64,000 nt of DNA from an uncultured Roseburia sp. (lineage in GTDB: Bacteria > Bacillota > Clostridia > Lachnospirales > Lachnospiraceae). The notes below the pieces were generated by a model, which saw nothing but the letters and a program-made list of their open reading frames with translations, had not been told where the DNA came from and ran no database searches. The stretch is from NCBI GenBank assembly GCA_947174805.1, contig CAMWKH010000004.1:1-64000 (forward strand). Reading direction: 5' to 3'. Each line of letters starts with the position of its first letter. Position 1 is the stretch's first letter. The position numbers were made by a program, and so were the translations under genes. Below, in pieces: positions 54,889 through 63,002 of this stretch.

Positions 54889-55029
54889 TTATTTTCTTTT
54901 CTTCAAAACTTTTTCCCAAAATTTTCTCATTTCATCTATCCCATCTTTTTTTCCTCCCCCAGTAACGGTCCTCATTTCTTCTTTTGATAAAAATTGAAAC
55001 TTATTAGGTAATTTCATTTCTTCTTTCAT
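54889..55029 (-). CDS. ComC/BlpC-like double-glycine pheromone precursor
   Basis: 46 codons, below usual gene-finding limits. AAGGGG precedes the ATG by 8 nt. The leader MKEEMKLPNKFQF is followed by LSKEEMRTVTGG, an exact fit to the consensus LSxxELxxIxGG (with M and V as allowed substitutions). Cleavage after GG leaves a 21-residue peptide beginning GKKDGID and ending EMRKFWEKVLKKRK: cationic, amphipathic, with a basic end. That end recalls the pneumococcal competence pheromone EMRLSKFFRDFILQRKK. The gene is first in an operon with the C39 exporter and divergent from a ComD/AgrC-type kinase. The role as autoinducer is inferred. Confidence 0.8.
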   Translation of the reverse strand: MKEEMKLPNKFQFLSKEEMRTVTGGGKKDGIDEMRKFWEKVLKKRK

Positions 55030-55059
55030 TTAAATAACCCCTTTTCTTTTGATACTTTC

Positions 55060-55087
55060 ACTTTACCATTTTTCAGATAAAATACAA
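55060..55087 (-). promoter_or_regulatory. Promoter of the pheromone-exporter operon
   Basis: On the minus strand TTGTAT (55082-55087), 16 bp, TAAAGT (55060-55065). A short spacer and non-consensus -10 suggest dependence on an activator bound at the adjoining repeats. Confidence 0.6.
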
Positions 55088-55099
55088 GATACATGTGAC

Positions 55100-55128
55100 G
55101 ATTGGCAGGAATTCCATGGTATTTGGTA
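55100..55128 (-). promoter_or_regulatory. Paired 8-bp direct repeats, likely LytTR operator
   Basis: GATTGGCA (55100-55107) and ATTTGGTA (55121-55128), written on the plus strand, start 21 bp apart, about two helical turns. The near repeat ends 12 bp before the -35 of the pheromone operon. The same arrangement, with the same spacings, occurs before the LytTR regulator gene. Known ComE and BlpR sites are also 9-bp direct repeats about 21 bp apart. Confidence 0.7.
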
Positions 55129-55171
55129 AAGTCTATTCCGTTTTCGAGAATTTTTCTCAAAATAATACTCA

Positions 55172-55218
55172 TACCGAATATGTCTTCTTTTGTATTTTCT
55201 TTTTAATCTTTTTATATT
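55172..55218 (+). promoter_or_regulatory. Promoter of the sensor kinase gene with one operator half-site
   Basis: TTGTAT (55190-55195), 17 bp, TATATT (55213-55218), about 30 bp before the kinase ATG. TACCGAAT at 55172-55179 is the exact inverse of the ATTCGGTA repeat, so it faces this promoter, 10 bp from the -35. No second copy lies 21 bp upstream, so regulation here may be weaker or absent. Confidence 0.45.
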
Positions 55219-55248
55219 ATAATAGGTTCAAACTAGGAGGAACATTAA

Positions 55249-56535
55249 ATGAATTGGATAAGAATTTATTTTGATTTAGTCAGTAATTTATTTATATTTT
55301 TCACTATGGAACTTTTTGCAGAATATAAGTTAAATACTTTTAATCCTTCAGAAAAACATAAACTTCGTGTTTGTTATCTTATTTTTTATCTGTTATATTC
55401 TATTCCAGGCAGTTTACCTGCAATTTTCATTTCTCTTGACTTATTTGTTGATTATATATATTTTTTTCTAATCGGTCAAAAAAAAACCAAATCTTGTTTT
55501 ATTGTCTTCCTTAAGTATAGAATTTATGTGCTGATATTGTATAGTTTACTTTACATTTCACATACATTTCTAATCAACGACTTTTATTTTTTGGATGCTA
55601 ACGAAACATATGATAATGCAAAAAGTGTGATTTGTGCTACCATGCTTTACGTAGTCCTCTTTCTCGACATTTATGGCAAACGCCTCTCCGCTCTTCATGA
55701 AAAAAAACACTACGGCATCTATTTTTCCGCTGCCGCAGTGTTTTCCTGTTATATTCTAAGCTATTTCAGCCTTTTTTTAGTGGGAAATCCAACGAATATC
55801 AGCCGCATGTTTCCGGTGATTTTTTCCCTATTTTTTATCATTATCGCCGTGTGCCTTACCTCCTACCAGAAAATTGTGCTGACTTTAAAGACAAATGCTG
55901 ACCAGGAAATCCTCATTACCCGATACGAAGCAGAACGGGCCTACTATGAAGATGTGGAAAAATCTTTAAACGACATCTCTTCCCTCCGACACGATTTTAG
56001 AAATCATCTTCTTGTATTAGACAGTTATGCCCAAAAAGGAGATTTGGAAAACCTAAAGACGTATATTGCCAAACTCAATAAGGGTTTAACGGACATAAAA
56101 TTGATTAAATCTCAGAGTTCCCTGGTTTCCGCTATTTTAAATGCAAAATCCAATGTCTGCTGTGAGAAGAAAATATTATTTACTGCAAAATGCACCTTTC
56201 CCTACATATCCATCAGTGATTTTCATCTGATAACTATTCTGGGAAACCTATTGGATAATGCCATCACTGCAGCTTCTAAGATTTCTGACGGACAGATAAT
56301 TCTTTCCATACGGCAGGTAGATTCCTACTTGGAAATCTGCTGTGAAAACAACCATGCTGAGAAAATTCGCAAAAAGAATGAACAGTTTCTCACCACAAAA
56401 GAAGGAGATCATATATTTCACGGTATCGGCATTAAAAATATCAAAAAATCTGTTAATGAACTAAATGGAACCATAGATATTAAATATACGGATAATACCT
56501 TTACGGTAAACGTTTTCGTTCCCAATTATCGCTGA
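55249..56535 (+). CDS. ComD/AgrC-type sensor histidine kinase
   Basis: 428 residues. Six or seven membrane helices (about 5-205) form the sensor, followed by a coiled segment, the phospho-acceptor motif SLRHDFRNHL (His248) and a GHKL ATPase domain with GNLLDNAITAA and a HGIGIKNIKKSV glycine box. This is the HPK10-type kinase that detects secreted peptides. TAGGAGG ribosome-binding site. It is divergent from the pheromone-exporter operon and converges with the LytTR regulator gene, overlapping it by 35 bp. Confidence 0.9.
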   Translation: MNWIRIYFDLVSNLFIFFTMELFAEYKLNTFNPSEKHKLRVCYLIFYLLYSIPGSLPAIFISLDLFVDYIYFFLIGQKKTKSCFIVFLKYRIYVLILYSLLYISHTFLINDFYFLDANETYDNAKSVICATMLYVVLFLDIYGKRLSALHEKKHYGIYFSAAAVFSCYILSYFSLFLVGNPTNISRMFPVIFSLFFIIIAVCLTSYQKIVLTLKTNADQEILITRYEAERAYYEDVEKSLNDISSLRHDFRNHLLVLDSYAQKGDLENLKTYIAKLNKGLTDIKLIKSQSSLVSAILNAKSNVCCEKKILFTAKCTFPYISISDFHLITILGNLLDNAITAASKISDGQIILSIRQVDSYLEICCENNHAEKIRKKNEQFLTTKEGDHIFHGIGIKNIKKSVNELNGTIDIKYTDNTFTVNVFVPNYR

Positions 56536-57271
56536 GATGCTGTATTTTTCTCATGTGAAGATTCCGCAGTTTTTCATGATTTCTTCTGCTCACCGGCACT
56601 TCTCTGTTCTTGCCCAGACATACAGAATCTGTCCTCACTTCTTTGATATGCCGGAAATTTACGATGTATCCCTGATGAACCGTATAAAAAACCGTATTAT
56701 CTAATAACTGACTGGCCTGTTTTAATGTCATGTAACTTAATATCTCCCCGTCCTCCAAATGAAAGACGCACTGATTTTTCCTCTTTTCTATATATAAAAT
56801 CTCATCCGTATCTAATAGAACTGTTCCTCTGTTAATCTTTACTTCAATAAAACGCTTTTTTGCCTCCACCGCATTTCTCTGATACTGCACCTGAGTTGCA
56901 CAGCGGTTTAACATTCCCCTTAATTCCTGATATTTAACCGGCTTTACCAGGTATCCCAATGCCTCTGTCCGGTATGCCTCATAGGCATAATCTTCATAGG
57001 AAGTGATAAAACAGATTACCGCATCCGGATGCACTTCCTTGATTTCTTTTGCAACGTCAATCCCTTTTTTCTCCGGCATATCCACGTCTAAAAACCAAAT
57101 ATCCTGCTTTAATCCCTGCTCCTTGATATCTTCTAGTAAATCTTTCCCCGAAAGATATTCCAATACTATTATCTTATTATTGCTTTCACTTTCATAAGCT
57201 TTCAGATACCCTTTTATATCATCAATAAAACATTGTTGGTCATCGCAAACTACAAGTTTATATTCATACAT
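56501..57271 (-). CDS. LytTR-family response regulator (ComE/BlpR/AgrA type)
   Basis: 256 residues: receiver domain with CDDQQ acidic pocket, phospho-acceptor in WFLDVDMP (Asp62) and Lys in YLVKPVKY, then a LytTR DNA-binding domain (RGTVLLDTDEILYIEKRKNQ, FYTVHQGYIVNFRHIKEV, EVPVSRRNHEKL). LytTR proteins bind pairs of short direct repeats about two turns apart, which is what is found before this gene and before the pheromone gene. Partner kinase is encoded convergently at 55249-56535. Confidence 0.93.
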   Translation of the reverse strand: MYEYKLVVCDDQQCFIDDIKGYLKAYESESNNKIIVLEYLSGKDLLEDIKEQGLKQDIWFLDVDMPEKKGIDVAKEIKEVHPDAVICFITSYEDYAYEAYRTEALGYLVKPVKYQELRGMLNRCATQVQYQRNAVEAKKRFIEVKINRGTVLLDTDEILYIEKRKNQCVFHLEDGEILSYMTLKQASQLLDNTVFYTVHQGYIVNFRHIKEVRTDSVCLGKNREVPVSRRNHEKLRNLHMRKIQHLSDNWERKRLP

Positions 57272-57305
57272 AATAGTTATCCTCCCTCTGCGTTCTCTGT
57301 CTTTT

Positions 57306-57333
57306 ATTGTATATATCTTAGGAAAGATTACAA
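57306..57333 (-). promoter_or_regulatory. Promoter of the LytTR regulator gene
   Basis: On the minus strand TTGTAA (57328-57333), 16 bp, TACAAT (57306-57311), 35 bp upstream of the ATG. The layout equals that of the pheromone promoter. Confidence 0.62.
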
Positions 57334-57345
57334 GTACTATGTGGC

Positions 57346-57374
57346 ATTTGGCAGGATTTCGGTGGCATTCGGTA
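57346..57374 (-). promoter_or_regulatory. Paired 8-bp direct repeats, likely LytTR operator (autoregulation)
   Basis: ATTTGGCA (57346-57353) and ATTCGGTA (57367-57374) start 21 bp apart, and the near repeat ends 12 bp before the -35. The block from 57348 to 57374 matches the pheromone operator at 20 of 27 positions or better by eye, including TTGGCAGGA shared exactly. Confidence 0.7.
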
Positions 57375-57435
57375 TTAAATTTTACAAATACATATGCATA
57401 TAAACTTTATTTTAGACAACAGAAGTGTTCCCAGA

Positions 57436-57470
57436 AAGCCCCCGAAAGCAGATTGCACTTTCGGGGGCTT
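57436..57470 (-). terminator. Terminator of the HtrA-type protease gene
   Basis: Perfect 13-bp GC-rich stem (57436-57448 with 57458-57470) and 9-nt loop, 12 bp after the protease stop; on the minus strand TCTGG follows, so the T-tract is weak. The stem separates this gene from the LytTR promoter. Confidence 0.75.
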
Positions 57471-57482
57471 CTGATTATCATC

Positions 57483-58826
57483 TTACCAATTTCTCCAAGG
57501 GAACACATCCTGTCCTCCTTCCCCTGGCAGTTCCTCTTCCTCCTCCCAGGGCAGCTGGGGCATTTCCTGCCGGCCATCCTCAGGCTGCTCCTCTTCCCTA
57601 TTGTTGCTATCCTCACCGTCAGAAGAGGCCTCTCCTGTCTGCTGGCTGGACAATTTCACCTCTATCTCCGCTTCGTCATAAGAGCCGTTGTTGGCAGTAA
57701 GCACCATAAGTTTTACTGTATCTCCCACCTTGTAACCGCTGATTTTATCCTTTAATTCTTCCATGGATGACACATCTTCACCGTTCACTTTGGTAATAAT
57801 ATTTCCTTTTTTAATTCCCGATGCCTCTGCACCGCTGCCCTTAACTACCTGAGCCACATAGACACCTTTTGGCATGTTGTATTTCTCTGACACATCATCT
57901 GTCACATCCACACCATAAATACCAAGATAAGGCGTGCCTGTGGTAGTTGTCTTGCCATTTGCAATCAAATCCTCCAAAATGGGCTTTGCAGTCGCCATAG
58001 GGATGGCAAACCCCATTCCCTCCACAGCAGTGTCGGAATACTTGGAGGAATTGATACCGATGACCTCGCCTTTGTCGTTAATCAGGGCACCGCCGCTGTT
58101 TCCCGGATTTATGGCTGCGTCTGTCTGAATCAGCTTATTGGTAAAAGTTTGCCCTGTTGTCTCGTCCTGAATAGAGACTTCCCGTTCCAGGGCACTGATG
58201 ACTCCCGTGGTGACAGATTGTCCATATCCCAGGGCATTGCCGATGGCAATGGCGGCCTGGCCGGCGGAAAGCTTGGTGGAATCTCCAATTGCCGCTTCTT
58301 TTATGGTTTTTAAAGTATCTTCACTTAAGTCTGACAATTTCACAGAAACAACTGCCAAATCATTGGAAGGCGCCGTACCTCTCACAGATGCCTCTGCCGT
58401 AGTGTCATCAGAAAACTGAACCGTTAAAGTCTTAGCCTTTTCCACCACATGGTTGTTGGTGGCAATATACAGATTATTGTCATCTTTGCTGATAATAATC
58501 CCGGAACCGCTGCTCTCACTTTCTATGGTACGTCCCCCAAAAAAGCTCAACACTTCCTGCTGGGTCAGACTGGTAATCGCCACGATAGAAGGCATCGCCT
58601 GGTCCACCACCTGGGAGATATCTGTAGTCTCCCCCATCCCGTAAGTTTTTGTGGGCTGAATACTGGTGGACTCTATGGGTGTCTCCGTGTCGGAAACCTG
58701 TGTTCCTGACAACTGCTCCTCCATAAAATAATTAGTTCCCTGAAAGGCAATTCCCCCAACAATCCCAAATACCAGTGCAAGAGATGCACATTTTGCCAGT
58801 TTACCTGTAAAACTTTTCGCACTCAT
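57483..58826 (-). CDS. HtrA/DegP-type membrane-anchored serine protease
   Basis: 447 residues. N-terminal membrane anchor (about 13-32), trypsin-like domain with ATNNHVV (His), NDLAVVSV (Asp) and GNSGGALI (Ser), then one PDZ domain (GVYVAQVVKGSGAEASGIKK) and an acidic, proline-rich tail ending in WRNW. Surface quality-control protease. Start at 58826 by AAAGGAG. Neighbouring the peptide locus but separated by a terminator. Confidence 0.93.
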   Translation of the reverse strand: MSAKSFTGKLAKCASLALVFGIVGGIAFQGTNYFMEEQLSGTQVSDTETPIESTSIQPTKTYGMGETTDISQVVDQAMPSIVAITSLTQQEVLSFFGGRTIESESSGSGIIISKDDNNLYIATNNHVVEKAKTLTVQFSDDTTAEASVRGTAPSNDLAVVSVKLSDLSEDTLKTIKEAAIGDSTKLSAGQAAIAIGNALGYGQSVTTGVISALEREVSIQDETTGQTFTNKLIQTDAAINPGNSGGALINDKGEVIGINSSKYSDTAVEGMGFAIPMATAKPILEDLIANGKTTTTGTPYLGIYGVDVTDDVSEKYNMPKGVYVAQVVKGSGAEASGIKKGNIITKVNGEDVSSMEELKDKISGYKVGDTVKLMVLTANNGSYDEAEIEVKLSSQQTGEASSDGEDSNNREEEQPEDGRQEMPQLPWEEEEELPGEGGQDVFPWRNW

Positions 58827-58930
58827 AGCTATTTCTCCTTTCGCATATATGTCAAATTTATTTCTTTTCAAGGAGTAGTCTAACCTGAATTTATGATGAG
58901 TTTTTGATAAAATTATGAAAAAATTATGTT

Positions 58931-59449
58931 TTACATTATCTCGGTAATTTCCCCGGTATCCAAATAATGCTTGCAGTCAATGATCCTCTGATTGGCGGAA
59001 CCTTTAAATTTTAACTGAATACTGTAATCCTTCTCCAAAAAAGGTCCGTCCACCAAAACGTCGATGTAAGACAGCATCTCTTTCGTATCCCCTGTGGCAC
59101 ATTTCCCTCCCTCCGCCAAATCAGAATCCAGCAGATACCCGGTGTATGCCCAAATATTTTTTCTGGGATACATTACTTTTACCCGATGCAGAAAAGGCAC
59201 CAGGCATTTTTGATTTTCCGGCTCAAAGGGATCTCCCCCCAAAAGAGTTAAACCGGCGATATAAGGAGGCTTAAGGGATTCTAAAATGGCATCCTCCGTC
59301 TCCCTGGTAAAGACTTCCCCGTGGGCAAAATCCCATGTCTCCGGCTGAAAACAGCCCTTACAATGGTTTCTGCACCCGGATACAAAAAGGACGGTGCGAA
59401 CTCCCGTCCCATTTGCAATATCGAAATATTTTATAGCTGAATAATACAT
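58931..59449 (-). CDS. nrdG: Anaerobic ribonucleotide reductase activating enzyme
   Basis: Radical-SAM enzyme that installs the glycyl radical on NrdD. The iron-sulfur motif CRNHCKGC is at residues 26-33, followed by GGDPFEPEN, typical of NrdG. 172 residues. It follows nrdD by 24 nt. Oxygen sensitivity of this system supports an anaerobic lifestyle. Confidence 0.95.
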   Translation of the reverse strand: MYYSAIKYFDIANGTGVRTVLFVSGCRNHCKGCFQPETWDFAHGEVFTRETEDAILESLKPPYIAGLTLLGGDPFEPENQKCLVPFLHRVKVMYPRKNIWAYTGYLLDSDLAEGGKCATGDTKEMLSYIDVLVDGPFLEKDYSIQLKFKGSANQRIIDCKHYLDTGEITEIM

Positions 59450-59473
59450 GATAACTCCTTTTTAACTGCCCAT

Positions 59474-61636
59474 TTATAGATGCAGCACCCGCTCTTTGAT
59501 TTCCTGCGTCCTTCCCTGATTCCAAAACTGGGTTCCGATATAGCCGCAGGTCCTCCTGGCCACGTTCATTTTATCCTGATTCTGGTTTTTGCAATTTGGA
59601 CACTCCCACACCAGTTTCCCGTCCTGGTCGCTTACAATTTGAATTTCTCCGTCATAACCGCAAATCTGGCAGTAATCGCTTTTTGTGTTCAGTTCTGCAT
59701 ACATAATATTGTCGTAAATATACTGCATTACAGAGAGCACTGCCTCGATATTGTTTGTCATATTCGGCACCTCCACGTAGCTGATGGCCCCGCCGGGGGA
59801 GAGCACCTGGAACTGGGATTCAAATTTCAGCTTGGCAAAAGCATCAATCTGCTCCGTCACATGGACATGGTAACTGTTGGTGATATAATTCTTGTCCGTC
59901 ACGCCGGCAATTACGCCAAAACGCTTCTGAAGGCACTTTGCAAATTTGTATGTTGTGGATTCCAGGGGAGTTCCATAAACACTGAAATCAATATTTGACT
60001 CCTCCCGCCAGCGCTTACAGGCATCGTTTAAACGCTGCATCACATTGAGGGCAAAGGGGGTAGCCTCCCTGTCCGTGTGGGTTTTCCCCGTCATGTAATA
60101 GGTACATTCTGAAAGCCCTGCATACCCGAGGGAAATGGTAGAATACCCGTTATACAAAAGTTTGTCAATGACCTCCCCCTTATCCAGCCGTGCCAATGCC
60201 CCGTACTGCCACAAAATCGGCGCCACGTCGGAAGGCGTCCCCTTCAGCCTTTCATGCCTGCATAAAAGGGCACGGTGGCACAGCTCCAGGCGCTCCTCCA
60301 GAATTTCCCAGAACCTGTCCATATCCCCCTCGGAAGTACATGCCACATCCACAAGGTTAATGGTCACGACCCCCTGGTTAAATCTTCCGTAAAATTTATA
60401 TTTTTCCTGCTCATCTTTGTAAACGGTAAGGAAAGACCGGCAGCCCATACAGGGATAGCAGTTTCCCTGCTTTAACTCTTTCATAACTTTTTCAGAGATA
60501 TAGTCAGGCACCATACGCTTTGCGGTACACTCCGCCGCAAGCTTTGTCAAGTGCCAGTATTTGCTGTCCTCCGTTATATTGTCCTCCTCCAGCACATAAA
60601 TCAGCTTGGGAAAGGCAGGGGTAACTAAAACCCCGGCTTCATTTTTCACCCCGTAGATTCTTTGGCGCAGCACTTCTTCAATCATAAGAACCAGGTCATC
60701 TCTGGTCCTTCCCTCAGCTACCTCCCCTAAATACATAAACACGGTGACAAAAGGCGCCTGGCCGTTGGTGGTCATCAGAGTAATCACCTGATACTGAATC
60801 ATCTGGACTCCCCGGTTAATCTCCTCCAAGACCCTGGACTCCACCACCTGCTCCAACTGTGTGGGATTTAGGGGAAGCCCTGCCAGCTCAAATTCCTTTT
60901 CCACTTCCTTCCGAAAACACTGTCTGCTCACGTCCACAAAAGGGGCTAGATGGGACAGGGAAATACTCTGTCCTCCATACTGGGAACTGGCAATCTGTGC
61001 AATAATCTGGGTGGCGATATTACAAGCCGTAGAAAAAGTATGGGGTTTTTCAATCATAGTTCCGCTGATTACCGTGCCGTTTTGCAGCATGTCTTCCAGG
61101 TTCACAAGACAGCAGTTATGCATATGCTGGGCAAAATAATCGGAATCGTGAAAATGAATGATACCGTTTTCATGGGCCTCCACAATATCTGCCGGCAGAA
61201 GAAAACGACGGGTAATATCTTTGCTCACCTCACCTGCCATATAATCCCGCTGCACACTGTTCACGGTAGGATTTTTGTTGGAGTTCTCCTGCTTTACCTC
61301 CTCATTGTCACATTCCAGAAGACTTAAAATCTGTTTGTCTGTGGAATTTGCTTTCCGCACAAGAGCTCTCTCATACCGGTAAGTAATATAATTTCTTGCC
61401 ACGGAAAATGCATTTTTCTGCATAATCTCATTTTCCACCAAATCCTGTATTTCTTCCACATTTAAAGCCCGGTCCATCCCTGTGCAGATATCCTCCACAT
61501 GTTTTGATATCTCCTCTATCTGCTCTGCAGACAACTGTTCACCGTCCACCACGGAATTATTGGCTTTTACTATGGCCATGCGAACTTTGTCGATATCAAA
61601 AACTTCTTCTGTACCGCTGCGTTTAATGATATTCAT
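59474..61636 (-). CDS. nrdD: Anaerobic ribonucleoside-triphosphate reductase
   Basis: 720 residues. An N-terminal ATP-cone (IIKRSGTEEVFDIDKVRMAI) for allosteric control, the catalytic barrel, a zinc site with CQICGYDGEI and CPNCKNQN, and the C-terminal glycyl-radical loop RTCGYIGTQFWNQGR. Reduces ribonucleotides without oxygen. Start at 61636 by AAGGAGAAGG rather than the ATG at 61651. Followed by nrdG. Confidence 0.97.
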   Translation of the reverse strand: MNIIKRSGTEEVFDIDKVRMAIVKANNSVVDGEQLSAEQIEEISKHVEDICTGMDRALNVEEIQDLVENEIMQKNAFSVARNYITYRYERALVRKANSTDKQILSLLECDNEEVKQENSNKNPTVNSVQRDYMAGEVSKDITRRFLLPADIVEAHENGIIHFHDSDYFAQHMHNCCLVNLEDMLQNGTVISGTMIEKPHTFSTACNIATQIIAQIASSQYGGQSISLSHLAPFVDVSRQCFRKEVEKEFELAGLPLNPTQLEQVVESRVLEEINRGVQMIQYQVITLMTTNGQAPFVTVFMYLGEVAEGRTRDDLVLMIEEVLRQRIYGVKNEAGVLVTPAFPKLIYVLEEDNITEDSKYWHLTKLAAECTAKRMVPDYISEKVMKELKQGNCYPCMGCRSFLTVYKDEQEKYKFYGRFNQGVVTINLVDVACTSEGDMDRFWEILEERLELCHRALLCRHERLKGTPSDVAPILWQYGALARLDKGEVIDKLLYNGYSTISLGYAGLSECTYYMTGKTHTDREATPFALNVMQRLNDACKRWREESNIDFSVYGTPLESTTYKFAKCLQKRFGVIAGVTDKNYITNSYHVHVTEQIDAFAKLKFESQFQVLSPGGAISYVEVPNMTNNIEAVLSVMQYIYDNIMYAELNTKSDYCQICGYDGEIQIVSDQDGKLVWECPNCKNQNQDKMNVARRTCGYIGTQFWNQGRTQEIKERVLHL

Positions 61637-61667
61637 ATCCTTCTCCTTCATCCACTGTAATCATTCT

Positions 61668-61740
61668 ACATATATGTCGTATTGAAGTAGATTGTACTAC
61701 ATCTGGTGTTCCAATGTCAATAGCATTCTATATATTGTAC
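61668..61740 (-). promoter_or_regulatory. nrdDG promoter flanked by NrdR-box-like sites
   Basis: TTGACA (61715-61720), 18 bp, TACAAT (61691-61696). CTATATATTG (61728-61737, overlapping the folC stop) fits the NrdR core CwAtATaTwG exactly. A second AT palindrome ACATATATGT (61668-61677) lies near the start site but fits less well. NrdR would repress when dNTPs are high. The centre distance is about 60 bp. Confidence 0.45.
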
Positions 61741-62990
61741 AGAGACTTTATATAACTGCGTACTTTCCCGATAAAATAAAGAGAACCGAAAGCCACTGTT
61801 TTCCTGTTAATCCCTGCTCTTTCTGGGTTTAAGAACTCCGAAAGTGCATCTCTTACATCCAAACAATGTCTTGCCAAAACCCCCTGTTCCCTGATATAAG
61901 CAGCCAGATGCTCCCCTTTTAAGGCCCGCTCATGCTCTGGGGTTACAGTCACCACCTCCAAGGCCAGGGGAAGAATCGCATCTGCCATCTCCTCATAATC
62001 TTTGTCCGCCAAAACCCCCATCACAAAACGGAATTTCTCTCCGGGATACAATTCTTTTAAACTGTCTGCCAAAGCTTTTGCCCCGTCCCCGTTGTGGGCG
62101 CCATCCGCCAGAAAAAAAGGCTCTTTTATCAAAAGCTCCATTCTGCCAGGCCACTTTGCTTTTAAAATCCCCTGGTGCAATGCCTGCTGTGAGATGCGAT
62201 ATCCTATATCTCTTAACTCTCTTGCCGCCAGAACTGCCGTCAGGGCATTTTCTCTCTGGTACTTTCCCAGCATGGAAATCTCAAATTCCCCTTCCCCGGG
62301 ATAGGAAAATTGTGCCCCTTCCCCCTCTATATCCCGGCTTTCCGCAAGGGTAAGGGGAATGTGCCGTTCTCTGCAATATCTCCGAAACACTTCCTCCGCC
62401 TCCCGGGACTGGGGCCCGGAAACGGCCCTGCAGCCAGGTTTTAGTATTCCTGCCTTTTCCATGGCGATTTCTGATAAGGTATTCCCCAGTATCCCCGTAT
62501 GGTCAAAGCCGATTTTTGTCAGAACTGCCACTTCCGGCACACCCAGGGCATTGGTAGAATCTAATCTGCCTCCAAGCCCCGTCTCAAAGATTGCCACGTC
62601 ACATCTCCTCTCTTTAAAAAAGAGTAATGAGAGAAGGAGACAATAGTCTGACATGGTAGGACTTACCCCAAAATTTTGTCCTAAAATCCACTCTCCTATA
62701 CCTTTAAAATCTTCCTTTGAGATATTCTTTCCATCCACGGAAAAGCGCTCTGTAAATTCTTCCAGATGGGGAGAAGTGTACATTCCTGTCTTATATCCCG
62801 CCTCTGTGAGAACAGAGCGCAAAAAGGCTGCAGTGGAACCTTTTCCGTTTGTGCCTGCGATATGGATAAAAGGCAGACCTTTTTGGGGATTTCCCACTGC
62901 AGCTAACATTTTTTCACTTATTTTTACACCTGGCAGGCTCCCAAAACGGGCAGCCCCTTGAAATTTCTCTTCAATTTCTTTGTATTTCAT
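61728..62990 (-). CDS. folC: Folylpolyglutamate/dihydrofolate synthase
   Basis: 420 residues. Mur-ligase-type fold: P-loop HIAGTNGKGSTAAFLRSVL (about 42-60), TSPHLEEFTERF, FETGLGGRLDSTN and a C-terminal domain with FLADGAHNGDGAKAL. Adds glutamates to folates and may also form dihydrofolate. It follows the DegV-family gene by 12 nt. Confidence 0.94.
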   Translation of the reverse strand: MKYKEIEEKFQGAARFGSLPGVKISEKMLAAVGNPQKGLPFIHIAGTNGKGSTAAFLRSVLTEAGYKTGMYTSPHLEEFTERFSVDGKNISKEDFKGIGEWILGQNFGVSPTMSDYCLLLSLLFFKERRCDVAIFETGLGGRLDSTNALGVPEVAVLTKIGFDHTGILGNTLSEIAMEKAGILKPGCRAVSGPQSREAEEVFRRYCRERHIPLTLAESRDIEGEGAQFSYPGEGEFEISMLGKYQRENALTAVLAARELRDIGYRISQQALHQGILKAKWPGRMELLIKEPFFLADGAHNGDGAKALADSLKELYPGEKFRFVMGVLADKDYEEMADAILPLALEVVTVTPEHERALKGEHLAAYIREQGVLARHCLDVRDALSEFLNPERAGINRKTVAFGSLYFIGKVRSYIKSLYNI

Positions 62991-63002
62991 TCTCTCAGCG
63001 AA

